A stretch of 64,000 nucleotides of DNA, taken from NCBI GenBank assembly GCA_027919835.1, contig JANVFP010000017.1:930001-994000 (forward strand). The letters are read 5' to 3'. Of this stretch, positions 1-11,805 are shown in pieces. The DNA is from Lentinula raphanica. Lineage: Eukaryota; Basidiomycota; Agaricomycetes; Agaricales; Omphalotaceae. The translations under genes were made by a program, and so were the position numbers. The notes beneath the pieces are model-generated. The model ran no database searches. It was not told the origin of the DNA and saw only the letters and a list, made by a program, of their open reading frames with translations. Positions within the stretch are counted from its first letter, which is position 1. Each line of letters starts with the position of its first letter.

Positions 1-1
1 C

Positions 2-595
2 AAACCATTCAGATTCGGCGGTATCAAAGAAGAGTCCACAAGTAACTTCATGTCCTTGTCTGATGATGAGGACTCTTCCGAAGACGAGTGGGATATGTCT
101 GACGAGGATACGGACTTTGTCGATCTCGAAATCGACTTTAGTTCAAACCGTCATTCGTACTCTGCTCCTTCTCAGCGAGACGACGAGGAAGACATCTTCT
201 TGCCTTTCAGTCCGACCCAATCTCACACCTATCCCCGTTCACTTTCTCTTTCGACATCTTCTCATTCGGCTCCTAGCCGGATGCAACGTCGTAGGTCAAG
301 AACTCATTCCAACTCTGGCTACGGCCTCGGTGCTTCATCGGTCAAGTCCGAGCCTCGTCGAATGCGAAGCAAGACGGTATCGATGTTTCCTTCGAACGGG
401 CCTCGGAAGGAATATACCAGTTTCATGGACTTTGACAACTCGACCCACCGTGACGCGTCTTCGTCTTCGATGTCCAGACGATTTTCTTGGTCATCGTCGA
501 AGAATGTCGCGTCGCCTTTACCTAGTCCTACGCCCAGGAAAACCGATGAGTGGCTCCAATGGAGTAGCTTCATCGAAATCTCTTCTGCTGCATAA
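2..595 (+). CDS. C-terminal part of an unidentified Ser-rich, acidic protein
   Basis: The frame is open from the left edge of the window to a TAA at 593-595, so only the last ~197 residues are seen and the true start lies outside. The visible part begins with an acidic stretch (DDEDSSEDEWD and more Asp/Glu), followed by Ser/Pro/Arg-rich sequence with several RRxS and SPxP motifs that look like phosphorylation sites. It ends with a short tail rich in Trp and Ser. There is no recognisable domain, membrane segment or catalytic motif. Composition suggests a disordered tail of a regulatory or nuclear protein, but that is inference. The long uninterrupted frame and the codon pattern support it being coding. 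I do not recognise the gene. Confidence 0.6.
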   Translation, partial: KPFRFGGIKEESTSNFMSLSDDEDSSEDEWDMSDEDTDFVDLEIDFSSNRHSYSAPSQRDDEEDIFLPFSPTQSHTYPRSLSLSTSSHSAPSRMQRRRSRTHSNSGYGLGASSVKSEPRRMRSKTVSMFPSNGPRKEYTSFMDFDNSTHRDASSSSMSRRFSWSSSKNVASPLPSPTPRKTDEWLQWSSFIEISSAA

Positions 596-1770
596 CTTCT
601 TAACTCCTCCCCACTCCCCGCCTCCGAATTGCCAACCGACATCATTTGAACTGTGCTTGCTATACAATACATAATCGTTCGTTTCATATGCTCGTCCGTT
701 AATCGCTTACATCGTGTTCGACTTAATACACTCTTTTCTTTTCCCCTAGCTACCAATTGTCTTTTCAGTCTTTTATACTGAACATTTTTCGCATCCCCAG
801 ATCCATCATTCAACAACCAATTGTTCACCTAAACCATTTCTTCGTGTATTTCTTGTATCATCCCACATCCGATCCATCTGCGTTCCCAAACCCCATGCTT
901 TACCGTTGCTTGCTGTTTTCATCTTGCCAACAGTACCTCATACGTAGTAGCCTTTCGTCATTTCTCCAACTCAACTTGTAACATTCATATCAGATTATTT
1001 TCTGTACCACCAAAAGGCTTTATTGCCTCGCTCAGCGCTGTCTTTCCTTCCGTTTTTGTAACGTATCAACCTCGTATCAACCCACTGTTTTGTCCGAATA
1101 CAAATACCTTGAGCCTGATGAGCAGATGATATGTAGACCAACAAATGTCGGTGTTGGGGAAGCTGCGAGAGCGTGTTTTGATGTATGTATGACATTCACT
1201 AAAAAGATAATGAAATCTTACTATCTGACATGACATATCACTAAGACTATTTCCTCGAATATTCGAGAATTCAAGAATTCAAGAAAGGGCATACATATCG
1301 TCCTTCAGCTCGCCATCGATCACAACTCCGAGATTTGTTATCATGATAATCTTCACCTCTTTTCACTTCCAGTGCCGGCCACTGATTTCGATCAGAACAC
1401 TACCTTGGACGTCGAACTCACATTCGTTGTTCACTGTGATACACAACGCTCGAATTAGACTTAGGTTTTCCATCATCTCATGAGTTATAGTTTGAACTTT
1501 CTCAGCTGTTTTGGCTTTCATCTCAGCGACTGACCCCCCGCCGTACTATTTACTCTACCACAGTCACGGTAAAGCACTCCCCCAAAAATTTTTCATAGCA
1601 TAGCTCAAGGTTACACTAACCAGCGTAGGAAGGAGAACGGTTTGCATGCTGCACACCGCATGGAAGGATTCATAATCCCTGGTTGGGGAGAGGTATAATA
1701 GACCCAAGAGGTTCCTCGTCAACATCCAAAGACCTTTCAGTTCTTCAATCGAGCTTCAACGTCTTCAGAT
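596..1770. other. Intergenic stretch, no gene recognised
   Basis: AT-leaning sequence with pyrimidine runs just after the preceding stop, probably 3' untranslated sequence. Around 1253-1287 there is a cluster of short GAATTC/TTCGAA-type palindromic words. No open frame here has protein-like composition or a known motif. Confidence 0.4.
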
Positions 1771-2125
1771 ATGTGTTACATACTGCACATCGCCAACGAG
1801 TTTACTGCATGTGGCCACCAGGTCGTATTCAGACGCCAACGGGTAAATCTTTTTTGACTCTCTTCTCCTCTGAACGTCACTGTTGAGTCTTGACTCCATG
1901 AAACTGATATCATGTCCTCAATGCACAGATCGACTGCAACTCCAATGCATGCGTCCTGAGCAATCAACATCGGATAGGACATCACGATTGCCACTCTACC
2001 TGTCGCCAGAGGTGAGTTGATACTTACTGGATTTGTGGCATTCGTACCCGCAACGACGGCGGCGGGGGGGCACACTGCACAGTGACCAAGTGATCGTCGC
2101 TGACTCTCAAATACATGTAGTTTGA
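1771..2125 (+). CDS. Candidate small Cys-rich protein, spliced
   Basis: This is a small gene too fragmented to show as one long frame. Exon 1 (1771-1842) starts MCYIL and contains a CGH motif (TACGHQVVF). A gtaaat donor at 1843 and a cacag acceptor at 1928 join it in phase to exon 2 (1929-2011), which reads IDCNSNACVLSNQH and then HHDCHSTCRQR. The spacing MC-x-n-CGH-x-n-DC-xxx-C-xx-S-x-x-H-x-n-C-xxx-C resembles short Cys/His-rich fungal proteins that may bind zinc; that likeness is from memory of the family pattern. After a gtgagt donor at 2012 the last exon is uncertain. An acceptor at 2082 gives a stop at 2123-2125, and an acceptor near 2138 is an alternative. Function unknown. Confidence 0.4.
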
Positions 2126-4576
2126 TGCGAGAACAGACATGGACGTCCGGAAGGCTCCTACGTCCTTGTGATGCCTGCTACCGATCTGGTAACTTCAGCA
2201 CTCCGGCGTGAGACTCATGCCAGTTATTGCACAAGGGGGAAGGGCCGGGGGATTGGAGGGTGCACTCGGAGCTTGAGATCTTGAAAGGTTGAGGGGAATT
2301 CGGGACATTGTATACTTGGGCCCGATTGATCGACAGGGTTTTTCATACGTGTTGCTCTGGTTCATAGGCTGTGGGGTATAGTACTGGTGTGAGACAATCT
2401 GTTTTCTCTGGTTCATCTGTGAGGCAGGACAGAAGTTGAAAAGTGGTAACTTCACGGAATTGGAAGTTTCTGTCCGAGCTTCAAATAATCATCAACGAAT
2501 TGGTGCTCTGAATTTGAGAGTACTACTAGTTAACACCGAAGGATTCGTCCGATCTCAATGATGGCAGAGTCCGCACGGCGCGTCTTCAACACACGATTGC
2601 GAGGAATGTGTTGGGTCACAGTGGAAGTTCTTTTGACACTGCGCCTATCGCGGGGAGTTTGAAAATTGTGCTGGATTTTGAGCTGGGCTCTAACACGTCC
2701 CGGCGGTCCACCCGCCAGTCGAAATACTTACTGTGATTGAATGAGAACTGAAATTTTGGTATCTTCTTCGGCATCGGAATATGGCAGCTCCTTCAACAGC
2801 CTTTGACTCAATACAGGAGCTTGTCGTCAACGGTCGTCAACTCGGAGTCGTTTGGTGTGTGTGTTTTTTTGTTATTTACAACTTTCAGCGAAGTTTGGAA
2901 TTTTGCCGGCGTCCTTCGCGACTGTAATTTGGCGACGGACCACGGTATCGAGTTTCCACACAGCTTCCGCGTTATGTACAAGTTATGTAGTATGAAATAT
3001 ACACCGGATGGGGGTTTAGGATTCCTGAGTCGGAACTATGCGCTCATTCTGGTCCAACCACTATTCATTCAACACATCCCGGGCATACCGATACCAATAC
3101 TTCGTGTTTGCAACTCCAAATTTGAACGGTTGGTAACTCACCCGAACGGACCCTATCCTCATAATCTCAAATGGCTCTACGGCACGATGATTATGGATAT
3201 TTAATCTGCGGTATGCTTCGGTTTTGTATGTTCCCCTTTCAAGTTTGAAGTTCCTGCTTGATGATAATGTCAGCCTTCAACGTTGTCAGAGTACGATATA
3301 TCTGAAACGAGACTAGCAATGACTAGCATTGCTGTCGTTCAATACAACTGACGTTCTCGTATTGCAATACATATTGAATGCTCGGTCACTAGTTCAAAGG
3401 ATTTCCCAGTGACATCGGATGTATTCACTGGTATACAAGGATCTACAACTTCTTTCTACATTCTGCACTAAATATTATGGTTACGGGATATACCGTGAAC
3501 ATTCAAATCCATGTCTATACCATACTAAATCACCTTTGACAAGATTAGTTCTAGATATATGATGTTTAGTGATTTCAAGATTCAGAATGTATTAGTATCC
3601 CAGTGGGCGGAAAGCCTCTACAAACTTGCCTTAGTTGCCAAATTGCGAGAGTCGCCCTAGCCTGGAGACTAAGCAGCATCCAATATATCATCGCTCAATA
3701 ATCAGTCCCGGAGTGATCCAAGCTTAGCGCTTTTGTGCTAGCATGCCTATTGATTGATTTTCTTGGAGGGGCGAGACTTATTCTTGCTCCTTGAACTTGA
3801 ACGAAGGTCACCAGCTTCAAGCTTGGTTCCGATGCCAGTGCTCGTGGTTAGTCCCCCAGGGCATTACCAAAAACAACGCATCATACTTGAGCTGCCATTG
3901 TTTGGTTTGTGTCGTGGCTCTCAGTACTGATGTTTTAGCAAGAACAGTGGCATATTTGGTGTCGGAGACAGACGAGGATGTCAGTGGCTGCAACTGAGAA
4001 TCAGATAGAGGCTTGAGCGCCTGATAAGACTTTATCTTATCTCGGAATGAGATAATGTCTTGGGCCCAGAATGCCATGGGCGCTTATCTTTCCACCTCTT
4101 GTTGTCGTTGATTTCAGATTCTCCATTTTTTTCACTCAAACCTCAGCTTCAGAGCTTCATTGCCTCGAGTTCTGGAAATATCTCGATCTGCGGCAACATG
4201 ACCTATACGACATCTCCGAACTACTCCGGCTATAATACTGCCCGCGCGAAGAAGTGTCAAAAGCGCCATCATCAATGATCAATCACCTTGGCGTGGCTGA
4301 GGGACAATCCAGAGAGAGTTGCTGGTGAACGTTTCAGCAGTGATTGCATGATCAGTGGCAGGTCTTCTAGTGCATTGTGAGCTGCCTTCACAATGTTTTG
4401 TGATCTGATCCTCAATTTATTTTGCTCAATCCTTTCATATAGTCTTTCGGCCTGGGTCGGAGAGTTAGAGAAGTACCTGGCGTTGCGTATCAATCATATG
4501 AATTCGGGTTGGAATAGTAAAAGGCGAATATCAACTGCATGATATCACCCAAACTCCCTTCTTCTCTTCGTGCCTC
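2126..4576. other. Long intergenic stretch, no convincing gene
   Basis: Several short frames occur but none has a recognisable domain. A frame from the ATG at 2781 begins MAAPSTAFDSIQELVV and then stops quickly. On the minus strand, frames at 4272-4493 (helix-like, QAERLYERIEQNKLRIRSQN) and 3817-4077 could be decayed coding sequence, but without start, splice or family evidence I leave them unassigned. A GATA-site cluster lies at 4021-4056. The last few hundred bases should hold the DLD1 promoter. Confidence 0.35.
4021..4056. promoter_or_regulatory. Cluster of four GATA-type sites upstream of DLD1
   Basis: Within 36 bp there are TGATAAG, two overlapping TTATC words (the reverse of GATAA) and GAGATAA, with AGATAG just before. 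GATA-factor sites in fungi respond to nitrogen, iron or light signals. The cluster lies about 520 bp upstream of the DLD1 start, so a link to that gene is possible but unproven. Confidence 0.3.
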
Positions 4577-7029
4577 ATGTTGCGAACCAGCGCAGGCAAG
4601 AGTGTAACTCGAGCTCGAAAATTTCTATCGCCTTACAAAATATGCTCGATCGGACCACGTCCTCCTAGTCGACATCTCACTACCAACGTAGCCAGGAAAC
4701 CATCTTCTCTGAGGACACTTGCTCTCCTTTCAGCTGCTTCCTTGATCAGTGGTTTCGCAGGATACTTCTTAGCCAACAAACCGCGCGCTCATGAAGACAC
4801 CCCCGGAGATACCCCAATGAAACCTCGGTACGGCTCGCAGGAAGACTATGCTCAAGCTATCAATGAACTCAAGAAGGCTTTCGCAGGTGATGAAGATGCT
4901 GTATCGACGAACTCGGACGATCTTTACAGCCATGGATTTTCTGTCAATGATTATCACCCAGGTGAGTGGATGCCAATTATTTCACCTTGCATCCTGACCT
5001 CATGTTCTATCAGGAGCATCTCATACCGTGATCATATACCCAACGAGCACTGAGGATGTCGTGAAAGTGGTCAAAATATCCACTAAATATCGCATGCCCA
5101 TCATAGCTTATTCTGGTGGAACGAGTCTGGAAGGCCAGTTTCGCGGGGTGAGCTTTACCGTCCATTGTCTACCCATACATCACTGACCGTGAACTCGAAC
5201 GACAGTATCAATCCGGTGGTATATGTCTCGACATGTCGCGTATGAATAACATCATCGAGATACATGGTACGCGCAGCTTCCACAGTTATGCTAAATCGTT
5301 CCTAAAGTCCACTGTCTCCAGAGGCGGATTCCGATCTTGTATGCCAGCCCGGTGCTTGTTGGAGTGATATCAACGACGCGCTTCGTGAGAAAAGTTGGTT
5401 CTTGAACCTGATTGAGATTGCTTGAGATGCTAAACTGATTTGCTCCATAGATATACCCTTATTCTTTCCGGTATGTACTGCATATTCAATAACGCCGCTG
5501 TCCCAGTCCGTTCATAGACAGTGTAGCTTGATCCTGCACCAACCGCTACTATAGGAGGAATGTTAAGCACTGGCTGTTCTGGAAGTGAGAAATCTCAGTA
5601 ACCATGAATCCTGGATGCTCCATTGATGTTGAACATGACTAGCGAATGCTGTCCGATACGGCACTGGGAAGGCGGAATGGTTTTTGAACGCTGTCCGTCA
5701 CGGTGACTAGCTGGCAGACTCTTTTTGCGTGACTGACGTCTGTTCATCGATTAGACCGTGGTATTACCCTCTGGAGAGGTGATCAAGACACGTAGAAGGG
5801 CTCGAAAGTCATCCGCTGGTTTTGATACGACAAAGTTGTTCATTGGCGCGGAAGGCACATTAGGAATTGTGACGGAAGGTGAGGAATGCTTCTGCGAGCA
5901 CTCGAATCAATCTGTATAATAATCATACTGATTATTTGTAGTCACAATACGCTTGACTCCCCTACTCCCAACGGCCGTGGCTATTGTTCACTTTTCAGAC
6001 GTTCGTAAAGCAACTGAAGCAGTTCGTGAGGTCACGCTTTCTGGTGTTACTATACGTGCGGATCCATACTTTTTTCTACTGACAATCCCTCATTGACTCT
6101 GATATGCAGAATGTGTCGAACTCCTGGACGATTTGTGTATGCATGCGTTGAATCAATACGGCCAATCTGCAGAGAAATGGCCAGAGAAGGACACACTGCT
6201 ATTCAAATTCCAAGGACACAACAAGGCGTCACTAGCGGAATCCGGTCGAGTCGTCGAAAAGATTGTAGCAAGACACGGAGGATTTGGATTCAAGTTCGCG
6301 AAAGATGATCAAGAAGCGGAGGATCTTTGGGAGACGCGAAAGAATGCATTGTATGCTGGTTTAGCACTCATCAGCGGTAGTCGAGCTTGGAGCACAGACG
6401 TCTGGTGTGTATTGCATTCAATAACTTATCAGCACTCGAGTTCATACCACGCCCTGTAATCTAGTGTGCCTGTTTCCAAATTACCTGAGCTTGTATACGA
6501 GACAAAGAAGGACCTCGCATCAAGTGGTTTAGTGGCTCCCATGGCAGGACATGTGGGAGACGGGAACTTTCATGCGGCGCTTTTGATATCTAACGAGAAG
6601 GAGCTCGAAATTGCAAGAGACATCGTGTCCAGGATGGTCCATAGAGCGATCGCGCTGGACGGGACATGTGAGTACAATTGATCCACGGAGTATCTGAAGG
6701 AATCTCATGTAGTTGACTCCTATGACAGGTACAGGTGAAGACTGTGTGGTCTGTCGCAGATCTGAACCATTGACAATTCTCATCTGTAGGGGAGCACGGC
6801 GTTGGCATCGGCAAGAAGGATTACCTGGTCGAGGAACTCGGCTCTGGTACCGTCGAGCTTATGAAGTTGCTGAAAAGGACAATAGACCCTCTTAATCTGT
6901 TCAATCCAGGGAAGGTATGTATAGTCCTAGATTCGGAGCCCCGCCGGCCTCGCTGATGTTCCCTTGACTTGTGATGGCACATAGCTATATCCCGATGACG
7001 ATACTTCGGGAGAAAAAGCTCGAAAATAA
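4577..7029 (+). CDS. DLD1: D-lactate dehydrogenase (cytochrome), mitochondrial
   Basis: FAD-linked enzyme oxidising D-lactate to pyruvate with electrons passed to cytochrome c. Fourteen exons can be assembled in phase: 4577-4961, 5014-5147, 5206-5266, 5322-5393, 5451-5470, 5527-5584, 5643-5692, 5755-5878, 5942-6055, 6110-6404, 6465-6667, 6729-6734, 6790-6914, 6985-7029. The N-terminus is basic and Ser/Arg-rich (mitochondrial presequence), followed by a hydrophobic segment near residues 53-72 as in inner-membrane D-LDH. The FAD-binding domain shows [25 protein letters not shown] and [13 protein letters not shown]. The C-terminal FAD-oxidase domain shows GHVGDGNFH and [14 protein letters not shown], ending NLFNPGKLYPDDD. 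The motif DGTCTGEHGVG is restored only by a 6-nt exon (6729-6734). It ends 110 bp from the convergent A-T-R gene. Family call is very secure; exon edges were set by eye. Confidence 0.95.
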
Positions 7030-7138
7030 GTCCAGTGGTAGGTGGGTGTTATAATAAACTTCGATTGTGACTTTTGACGACATTGTGCAGATAACAAAAC
7101 AGAAAGAAATCCCGGGCGTTAGAACAGAACGAGGATGT

Positions 7139-10100
7139 TCACAAGAATTTCGACTCCTTCCAGTTAGAAACCCACTTTGTGACTAAAGCTTCGGTGATTG
7201 GAGGTGCACAGCGTATACTGCGTGCCATGTCTTGGGTTTTATCGGTAAGGAAGACCATGGGCTGACGATGCCCACCACTGTATCGCATACGGAAGAATGG
7301 CTATAAAAATCAAAGTTCGATAATGAGTAAATCAGCAGACAAGATACAAACACACCAGGAGTTTGATAGTGGGATTCTGTTCACCATTAGGATTCGAATT
7401 CGCCAGCCGCTCTACCCATTCAAGGGGTTCCAATCGCTCGAATTTCATGCCGGCATGTTCAAGCTCGTTCAGGATATCATTCCAATTAGCGCTCCTGTTG
7501 GGGTTGACAATATGGTATACTGAAGATTGCTCCCGATCTCTGCGTGATACGATTTCTGCAATAGCTTGTCCGGCATAGTCGACAGGAAGCCATGAAGGGT
7601 TCTGTGAAAAGCATTCAGTTTTCCCCTCGAATGTCAGCGTTTAATTACTAGACTTACCTCATCCATCATAGGTAATGCCCTTATCGTGTTAGCGCTCTTG
7701 AACATCAGAGGCCAAGCTATGCAGGATAGGATTCTGTCCAGGAATAACACATAATGCACAATGGAAAGCGCATACCTTCGGTCTCGTTCCAAACGCCACT
7801 AGGAGGCGAGGTTGAGTTTGATAAGATTGTCATACACGACAAGTTGAATAGCTTACTTCATGGAATCACCGACCATCTGCCCGATTCGTAGAACACCGAC
7901 GTTCAAAGTAGTGGTTTCTGCGGCCTTCTGGCACAACTTCTCCACAACCCATTTGCTTTGCGCATAACCTGTACCTGCAGCAGTAGAAGGGGAAGAAGAG
8001 TAATCCTCAGCACATATCTCATCAGAAGATCCTTGACGACAGCTAATCGAAGAGCTGAAGTAGAAAGAGGCAGGTTCAGCGTAGGGTGACTCAAGGCACA
8101 GATTCATGAGGTTGAGTGCGCCCCCGACATGTTCGTCGAAAGACTCAAGGCTGAGAGCAAAGTTGACTGGCCAAGCATTCTAAAGCTAGTTCAGTAAACA
8201 GTTACACGGATATCCAGACCGATGACATACGTGAATAACATCTGTCACTTCTGCTCGGATTGAAGCGTACTCCTCATCTGTTAGGCCTAACTGCGGTACA
8301 TTGGGATTCGCAGCATATGAATCAAATTTAGATGAATCAGGTATCGGTAATTTGCGAAGTTTGAGAGATTCCTGAACGCGCTCCAGAGAATTTCCGTGCG
8401 AGTTGGCACGCGATAGACAGATAACCTTCCGTACGGAAGGATGTTGAGTGAGCTGATGAAGGATATGAGCGCCTAAAGAGCCTGTAGCGCCGGTAAGGAC
8501 CTAAGCAGAACCAAATGAGTTATAGGCACTGAAGCGAGTTGAAAACACATACCACTATATGAGCATATTCGGGCTTTGGGATAGCACTGACACCCGGTCT
8601 ATGAGTCCCAAGCTTGGACGCCCATTTGTCAACCATGGCGAGCATCTTGACCTCACGATCAGTTGAGTCTGTCTTTGCTTCTCCGGAACGAAGAGAAAGG
8701 ATGAAGTTTGCCAGACTATCCAAAAACAATAACGAATAGAGCGATGCATACCCAACAGGTACGTACCATTCAACCGAGGGGTACTCGTAAACCACTGATT
8801 TGTTAAGTTTTAATCAGACGGAGAAATTAAAATAGTCAGAAATCAAGAGCATACCATTCTGACCAAGAACATGGTCACCAAGAGCCAATTCTTTCTGGAG
8901 GATATTCCGCACGCGAGTTCCTTGCAGAGAATCAACACCAAACGCAAACAGATCAGCCTGTTTGTCAAGTTTTGAGGCCTTCGTTGAACCAAGAGTCCTG
9001 ATGATGGTTTGTAAAATATGGTCTTCAAGCTCAGCTCTGGAAAGACGGAGTTTTTCCTGCTCTGAGGGGCCGGCTTCGAACTCGAAATAGATATTTTCTA
9101 GTGCAAAATTGATCATCAACTACAACTAGATGAGGATCAATTCACGACGCACCGATGATATCCTTGAATTCGATATAACAAACCGGACGAAGAATACTCA
9201 TTTTGCTAGCGATGGGGATATGAGTTCCATACCTACTCAATATGCATCAGACTCAAGCTACTACGAGAAAAAGCAATGTGGGGCGCACGAAAGAAAACCA
9301 ATCATCTCAGGTAGGAGACGTGAGTGGGTCGGTGCTTCTGCATTAGCTTGCTCAATAACAGGCCAGATCTTGTCCATGAGTTCAGATTCAGAAAGATCTT
9401 TCCCAAGCTCGGAGGGTAGGATGAGACACCCTGTTGTAGGCCTTCCAGTGCCGAACACGATAACTAAGGGATCGGATTAGTGATGTCTTCAAACACCTTT
9501 CTCCATGAGGACTGTACTTCACCTTCAGCAACATAAGGGCTGTTTCCACGAATGCAAAGTTCCATAGGGACTAGAATGCAATTTCAAGTCTTAGAGTAGA
9601 CTACAACCTCAGGATGAAAGGCTATGGATACCTGGATTTGTCTTCTCCCCCAGTGTGTGGACAAGAGTGTCATCGAGGCGGCCTAAATACATGTATCGGT
9701 CCTTTTCTTCTGGGTTGCACTGGAAAAGATCCTTCGTTGCAAATGAACCATCGGGTCGGTTTGATAGAGCCTGTGAAACATGAGTTTTCGATTGATTCGC
9801 AAAGTAAGATCACCAAACCTTTCCAGGAAAACCATCTTTGATGACACATTCAAATGTGTCTTCACCACGAGGTTCCATAACTATATATTGCTTGCTCAAC
9901 ACTGTCGGGCGCAACCAGTTCCATCTCTTATCTGATGTAAAGTCGCGGTCAGAGTCCATGGTAACTCCAATCTAGGAATATTCTTCGAATAAGGATTTTG
10001 ATACAAGCACAGAGAAAACATACTTCGGTAGACCCATATATGCCAAGTAGATTGACTCCTGCTTCAGTCAAACGCGTCCCAAGATCAACCTGAGTGCATA

Positions 10101-11276
10101 TAAGCAGGCTGTTTCATACAATGACTGACATGACATACCGGAAGTGGTGAACCAGCGAAGTTTACTACGTCAAATGTTGTAAGCATCTTCGTCCCCTCTT
10201 GAGTCTCACTGAGCATCTAAAAGAAATGGTTATAGCGAAGGAGACCATGCCAGGAAGAAGACACACCTTTATAACATAAGGAACAGCAAAACATTGACGA
10301 ACATCTGGTGATAATGCATGTATGGCACAAATGTTTGCAGAAGTGAGTGGTAGATGAGGTGGAAATAGCGTGAAGGGTTGTCCGGGATACAAACAACGAA
10401 AGCTAGGAAACAATTTAGTGTTTTTCAAGGCATTCGAAATCAACCTCATTCACAACGCAGAATGTCCAAAACCATGAAAGACTGGTGCAGTACTAAACCC
10501 TGGTTTGTTTTGGTTGATCACCATATTTGCAATTAGCCTGTAGTGGGTAATGGAAATGGGCTTGGGAAAGCCCGTCTATGCCAAAAAAAATGTTCGGTAT
10601 TTATAGACGATATACCTGGAAAATCATACCGAGCCAGAAGAATGAAGATAGACAGCAGGTCTATGAAGTTCTTGCTCTGGAGTGAGAACAGGAGGAAATG
10701 GCTTGATTGCAGTACTAGCGGCTCCTTCCGGTCCCCAGAGCGGAAACCTCATATCCTCAATGATTCCAATATCTACACCTTGCTCCTTCAACAAACGTTG
10801 GGCTTCCTTGGCTTCCTTGGTGAACTTTGGACTGTAGATCAAGTGAGTCGCATTCGTAGTTTTGGTCAGATGAGCGACCGCAGGTACTGAGTTGTTGACA
10901 GATATAAGTAAAGGTGTAAGACCCATCTTGGCGAGTGCAAGCTCGAGGAGAGTTTCATCGAATGAGGAAATCACAAAGACACCAATCGTGCGCGTTGGTA
11001 GAGCATCTCCTGAATCAGCTTTGGGTGTAATATCGAGTGTTGAGTAGTACCAAGCAAGTCGGTCGATGGCCCTCAATACATCGGTGTAACTATTGATAGT
11101 AGCTTAGCTTTCAAGATAGGACAAAAGCAGGGCAGAACGTACGTGAGTGAACGCAACTTGAGAGAACCATCTGGTTCTGGTATACCAGTGTAAATGGCAG
11201 GGTCATTGGGCTGCTCTCGAGCACGAACAGTCAAGAGCTCGGTGGTAGATCTAGCTTGGAATACAACAGAAGGCAT
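7139..11276 (-). CDS. NRPS-like A-T-R reductase, tandem copy 1 (intact)
   Basis: Single-module synthetase-like enzyme that should activate a carboxylic acid as its adenylate, load it on a carrier domain and release it reductively as an aldehyde or alcohol. About 20 exons, read in order: start MPSVVFQARSTTELL; A domain with YLHSSGS/TGFPKP (core A3, split by an intron), VFHGFGHSAL, GIYGSTE and LGRLDDTLVH; carrier domain with FAFGVDSLQGTRVRN, whose Ser takes phosphopantetheine; thioester-reductase domain with LTGATGSLGAHILHQL (NADPH fold), DVIHNAWPVNF and GYAQSKWVVEKL (Tyr/Lys catalytic pair). The last exon, after an intron ending ...ctatag, encodes PFFRMRYSGGHRQPM to SNWKESKFL with TGA at 7139-7141. 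There is no thioesterase or condensation domain, so this is not an atromentin-type A-T-TE enzyme. The substrate cannot be read from the sequence. It is a close tandem paralogue of the next gene upstream. Confidence 0.9.
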
Positions 11277-11805
11277 GGTGATAGTGCTATTAATGGCTTC
11301 ATTTCGTGCGCGGCCGCTTTATAAACGCGAGAGCAGTAAGGAGGATATTCCGGCTACCCTTTAGGGTAATACCTTGTTCGGTATCTTTGAGACGAGATTT
11401 CTGATACGAAATAGACGTTTTGATGGGAGAACAACTTTGTTGACGAAGTTCAGTTGACGTTGAACGAACGTTGAGCGCTAGCGTTTGAAGGCGCAGGATG
11501 AGGTATCGGGACTCGGGCTTTATGATGTAACCGAGCCCGGTGGCTACTTATATACTCTCGTGGCTCAGGTAGGAAGTCCAGACACTGTCCAGCCTCTTAT
11601 CAACGTTTGTGGTACCTCAGGCGGGTCAGGCTTTTACCCTATCGAATCTATGTTCTGTCAATGTCGGCCGCTAACAGTGCACGGGCGCGAGGAGCAAAAT
11701 ATCGTACGAAATACAAACTTCGAGTAGTACAAGCAGCTCAAGAGAACGAGGTTCTGAACCCTGAACGTCAAGCGATGTCGCGAGCCGTAGCAGGTGGTAT
11801 AAATT
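11277..11805 (-). promoter_or_regulatory. Promoter of A-T-R copy 1
   Basis: The 529 bp between the end of copy 2 and the start of copy 1. On the minus strand a TATA box TTTATAAA lies at 11318-11325, about 42 bp upstream of the ATG. An upstream ATG at 11300-11302 opens a short frame (MKPLI...) that overlaps the main start out of frame. The same arrangement occurs upstream of copy 2. No other gene is seen here. Confidence 0.6.
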
